NCBI GenBank assembly: GCA_012184525.1
Contig: WOFQ01000153.1
Span: 1 to 22,630 of the forward strand
From: Xenoacremonium recifei
Lineage: Eukaryota; Ascomycota; Sordariomycetes; Hypocreales; Nectriaceae
Length of the DNA stretch: 22,630 nucleotides
Direction: 5' to 3'
The number at the start of each line of letters is the position of its first letter. Within the stretch, counting starts at the first letter, position 1. This document shows, piece after piece, positions 19,084 through 22,630 of the stretch. Below the pieces are notes generated by a model. The model did no database searches. It saw nothing but the letters and a program-made list of their open reading frames with translations, and was not told where the DNA came from. Both the position numbers and the translations under genes were made by a program.

Positions 19084-20229
19084 ATGGAGAGCTAGAAGCT
19101 CATTGACGACACCTACAGAAACGGGAATCAATGCGGTATCTGCGGGAAAAAGGTGAAAGGAAATGCATCTCATCTGCGACGGCATGTCTCAACTCATTCG
19201 GGCTCAACACATGCTCTGGTAAGCTCCTGCCGATTCTACCCCAATGCCTCGGCTTCTTCAGCTTGCGAGAGGCGTGACTAAGAAGGCTGGCAGACCCCCC
19301 AGGCCACGCGACGATGTAGTCGTGCTATTCGAGTGGAGAAACGGAACATCACCGAAGCTGCAAACCACGACGCTGATGAACTTGCGAGGGTGCAGCAAAT
19401 GCTGGGCTCCCTCCCAGCACGGTGCCGTCACGACGGTGGACGTTTCAAAACTGGCCCTCTAGCAAACGGATCTGCCGAAGTAGCGGGAATGCCTAAATAC
19501 TTTTATCGGTCAGGACGACTAAGGGACGAGTTTGCATTCATCCTGGTGCCGGGAAGGCCGAGGCGCGCCCGCCAATGCAATGCCGGACACCCAGGCTCAC
19601 ACCCGAACAGGAGTGCTTGTCGATGGTCGGATACCGAGGAGATCCCTTTCACGACCGTTAACACGAATGTGTGGACACCGAGAAAGTATCCAGATTGGGA
19701 TCAAAATACTGACCCAACATTGGTCAGCCCATCCCTACCACAGTGTGATCTCTGCGAGAGGCGGCTCTGCGACTGCATCATCAAGAGAGTGCGACAAGAT
19801 GTGCCAGTGATTGTGGGCGAGGGTGAAATGGGGGAGGGCGTGCAGGCAACCACCTCATACCAGAAAAACGAACTCATCGGTGAGCTTGTCGGCGAGCTAG
19901 CACCTTGCGACGAATATCAAGACGGATATGCGGCTAATGTTGTTCGATATGATCTTGGATTTGGGCCGGAAGGGAAAACGGTCTGTCAAGTGTATCCACG
20001 GTATGTTAGGAACTGGACACGGAAGATCAACCACTCCTGCGACGCCCCTTTGATTTTCATCAGCATGAAAATCTCGGGTCGCTGGCGGGTGATTCTCAAG
20101 GCTACACGATGCATTGAACCGGGTGAGGTCATCCACGTCTATTATGGCACTGAGTACTGGCGATCAGGGGATGAACGATGCCTTTGCGGGAAGATGAATT
20201 GCGTCAGCGCGGAAGAAATGTCAAAGTAA
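19084..20229 (+). CDS. C2H2 zinc finger-SET domain protein (putative lysine methyltransferase)
   Basis: This is a putative S-adenosylmethionine-dependent protein-lysine methyltransferase. Exon 1 (19084-19218) encodes one zinc finger, CGICGKKVKGNASHLRRHV followed by STH and the HSGS linker. An 84-nt intron (19219-19302, GTAAGC..CCCCAG) joins in phase 0 to exon 2 (19303-20229). An alternative acceptor at 19261 leads only to a frame that stops at 19462. Exon 2 holds a Cys-rich pre-SET-like stretch (CDLCERRLCDC), SET motifs (GEGVQATTSYQKNELIGELV; INHSCDAPLIF; GEVIHVYYGTEYW) and a post-SET-like CLCGKMNC, ending in TAA. The SAM-binding NHSC and the YYG motif are intact. From ATG 19084 the fourth codon is TAG (19093-19095), so either the start lies elsewhere (an unseen exon, or an in-frame ATG in exon 2 that would drop the finger) or the gene is damaged or edited. 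The SET domain itself is certain; the exact 5' end is not. Confidence 0.75.
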
Positions 20230-21540
20230 TTAAATATTGTAATTAGCTCTATGGAGATATCTTTACATCTTGCTTTGCTTGATATGATCGCATTTGTGTC
20301 TCGACGAGACAAATGTTTAAGAGCCGACCTAATGCGCTCGCCATCTTGGTAATTTGCCCTTCATGGTCTTGCTGAAGACGGGTTCGGATGCTGCGAAAAT
20401 GTGGTGCCCATGGTGAACCTTCATCGAAGGGTTACAGGAAATAGAGATCTGAAGGCAACCTTAAGCTGGCGGGCAGGGCGCAGCTTATTTCGGGATTCTG
20501 TTGGCCGCTCACCCTCCCCGCCGAGTGATTTAAGATGGAAGCTATAGTAAGAGATAGAACCCGTGCGTGGGCAAAGGATCAATTTGTATATACTGTACCA
20601 TGGCAAGAAGTCACGAAGACCACTCAAGTCCAGCTGTCTTCGAGCCAGCGGAGAGCATTCACGGGCTAGCCCCCCGAGTGGACGCCCGAACCACAAGGCG
20701 CCGTCGCGAGTACACCCTGGGGTCTCGCAGCAAAGGTCCGAAACGCCTTGCTAGACGGACACGAATATGGTCATGGATGCTCAACCGGGACAGCTTGAAG
20801 CCTGCAGCCCGTCGAATACGCCCGGAGAGCCCGCACCACCACGACAGCCCAGCCTCCTGAGCAACGACATCGTCATCAATAACGTCCCTCAGGGCGTCAA
20901 AGTTTTTGTCCACCACTCTGTCAACACTTCAGTCGCCCTCTCCGGAATTGGTGCAAACAGTCGAGCGATCCTCGAAGAGAAACTGCTCGTGTGCCAAGCC
21001 TTCTGCCCCGCCTTCGACAAGACTGCCCGGCAGTCCCCTAGCGGACTAGCCGGGCGATAATGTGCATCTTCTCATCGAAGGGTTGGTTGATGGATCCTTG
21101 AAAGGTGAGGGGGTATACATTCTGATGAAGAATTGGTCGTTGGATGCCAATCGTCAAAGGATCCGTTTTTGAATTTTTGGAGGCTGGGGTCGAAGAGAGC
21201 AGATCGTTTCGCGCATCCTTGCAATGATAGCAGCGAGCCACAAAACTTCCGAGACCCGAACCATCAGCACTTCGCCGGGAACGCCGACACCATTCAACGG
21301 CAGACTAACGAGGTTGAGATGTGTCTACAAAGCTTAAATCTACGATGTGACGATATGTTAAGACAGCCGAATGCACCTGCCATATCAAGAATCACCACTT
21401 TCGCGACACGCTCCACCTACGGTCATCATGGTCACCAACGGCATCTTTGCAACCCAGCGACAACCGAGAAATTCTTACTAGAACCAGAGCCAGCCGTTTT
21501 CTTATCGTATTTTTCACTTATTTTCTCATTTCCACGTCGT
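20230..21540. other. Gene-poor stretch after the SET gene
   Basis: Open frames at 20592-20860 and 20769-21060 (plus strand) overlap and could be parts of one broken gene; the second includes NDIVINNVPQGVKVFVHHS and ends at TAA 21058-21060. Neither resembles a family I know. A 171-codon frame at 21133-21648 looks random in composition. No RNA gene or repeat is seen. Confidence 0.4.
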
Positions 21541-21550
21541 TGGAGACTAC

Positions 21551-22630
21551 ATGCATCAGGTTGCCGTGAATGCCTGGTACCTGATACAGTTCCACGCCAC
21601 CGAGCACCAGAACACCAGCCTAATCACGGAACAAGATTTGTATATTGATTGAGAAAGTCGGCTCATCATAGCAGCAGAATACGAAGAGTTTGAGCATCGA
21701 CTACAAGACCTAGACGTAGACGACATCCAATCGAACGAATCCCCTTCGTTCTAGGACTCTCCAAATCCCAGACATTCAGACAGAACAGCAACCAACGGCA
21801 ATGGTCCAGCTGGGGGCAGCGTCATCTAGCCAAATGCACCATTGACCACGGGAGAACTGTTCGCCCAGGCGGCCGCAAGGATGCAACAAACTCCAGGCAG
21901 AGATGTCAGCCAGACGACAAATGAGGCTCTGAACACACGGCAATCAGGAGGTCTACGACCAATCGATATAGGTATTCTCGACCTAGGAGCAGAAGACAAG
22001 GCCGGAATGGGCATGACAACAGGCAGGAAGACAACCACGAATATCGACGCCCAGCTCTTCACAGACAAGCCAAAGCAGATCGCAATCTTAAAGAGAGGAG
22101 CGGGGCGAACAGATGGCCAAGGAAACGTGGACGCAATGCTTTCAGGGCACAGCACTGATGTGGCATAGCCAGGTGCTCACCGAGACCGACCGTGCTTCAT
22201 TGATTACCACTAAACTGGAGACGCGAAGATTCTGGAGCGATTCCGAACACATTACGCAGAAGCATTACAACGAATGGAGAGGGCGAAGTTTGGACTGACG
22301 GGCGTCGACAACAATTAGGACATTTACACGTTTATTCAAAGCGTAATCAGGGGCGCGCGAGATTTCGGTCTGAACACCCAAGGAAAAATAGATGGTGCAC
22401 GAGGAATTCGACGGAGTAATGTGAGGCATCATCGACGAGCCTAATACTAACACGATGACGGATGATTTCAGCGCTGAAGAAATTGGCGGCGGAAAGAAGG
22501 TCACGACCCACGTGTCAACGAACCATATACTAGCCCACCTACCAACAGGCACAACCGCCGGCGTATTCAAACAACTAATCTACTAATGACGGCTATATCA
22601 ATACACGGCACAGCGAGGCCCCGGGGGGGG
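21551..22630 (+). mobile_element. Decayed Gag-like gene of an LTR retroelement (partial at window end)
   Basis: From about 21940 three plus-strand frames taken in turn match the order of blocks in fungal retroelement Gag proteins: LRPIDIGILD and NIDAQLFTDKPKQIAILK (to about 22095); then TQCFQGTALMWHSQVLTETD (about 22128-22187); then KILERFRTHYAEALQRMERA and, after an in-frame TAG at 22316-22318, DIYTFIQSVIRGARDFGLNT (about 22319-22378). At least two frameshifts and the stop make it non-functional. A charged stretch at 21551-21760 (reads NAWYLIQFHATEHQN, then ESRLIIAAEYEEFEHRLQDL after a TGA) may be its N-terminus. No zinc knuckle, protease or LTR is visible before the window ends. A domesticated Gag-derived gene is an alternative. 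Confidence 0.6.

Noticed and set aside
19219..19302. Frameshift at the six-C run (19295-19300) in the C2H2-SET gene
   Set aside because: A normal 84-nt intron ending CCCCAG joins the finger and SET frames in phase, so no indel is needed.
21133..21648. 171-codon plus-strand frame as a gene
   Set aside because: Starts without a good ATG, has no recognisable motif and a random-looking composition.
1..22630. tRNA or rRNA genes
   Set aside because: Scanning by eye for T-loop-like GTTCRA motifs found hits only inside protein genes or without a cloverleaf. A covariance-model search was not possible.
22621..22630. Terminal G run as a biological signal
   Set aside because: A homopolymer at the very end of the sequence is more likely a contig-end or sequencing artefact.

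Overview
The window is nuclear DNA of a filamentous ascomycete. Genes carry short (about 50-110 nt) GT..AG introns with CTNAY-type branch sites, there are AT-rich blocks of the kind left by repeat-induced point mutation (RIP), and the mating-type gene set (alpha-box MAT1-1-1 with MAT1-1-2 and an HMG-box MAT1-1-3) is that of Sordariomycetes. I would guess Hypocreales or a near relative, but the sequence alone does not settle the order.

Left third (1-7031): a MAT1-1 mating-type locus. After about 1.2 kb of gene-free, partly very AT-rich DNA comes a 5'-truncated APN2 (AP endonuclease 2), the usual neighbour of MAT in this class, with one in-frame TAG. Then MAT1-1-3 (minus strand, 4 exons, 197 aa) and MAT1-1-2 (plus strand, 4 exons, 433 aa) look intact and are divergently transcribed. 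MAT1-1-1 (plus strand, 3 exons) is complete except for an in-frame TAG at codon 104, inside the DNA-binding alpha box. The usual other flank of MAT, SLA2, is not in the window.

Middle (7032-14231): mostly gene-poor. It holds a 3-exon orphan gene on the minus strand (211 aa) next to MAT, a short repeat family, and the remains of a Tad1-like LINE. The LINE's endonuclease N-terminal part lies inverted relative to the endonuclease C-terminal/reverse-transcriptase part, which is the arrangement expected of twin-primed insertion. A hairpin lies near 13.8 kb.

Right third (14232-22630): a large SNF2-family ATPase on the minus strand (972 codons, one in-frame TAG near the N-terminus that might instead be an intron acceptor), a 3-exon orphan gene (184 aa, plus strand), a C2H2 zinc finger-SET domain protein (plus strand, one 84-nt intron, again one TAG just after the best ATG), and a decayed Gag-like retroelement that runs into the window end.

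The most notable pattern is that four otherwise coherent host genes (APN2, MAT1-1-1, SNF2, C2H2-SET) each carry exactly one disabling codon, and each time it is TAG. UAG is the stop that the sexual-stage A-to-I mRNA editing of Sordariomycetes can turn into UGG, so this is either a set of recent pseudogenes, partly cryptic introns ending in TAG, or genes corrected by editing. RNA data would decide.
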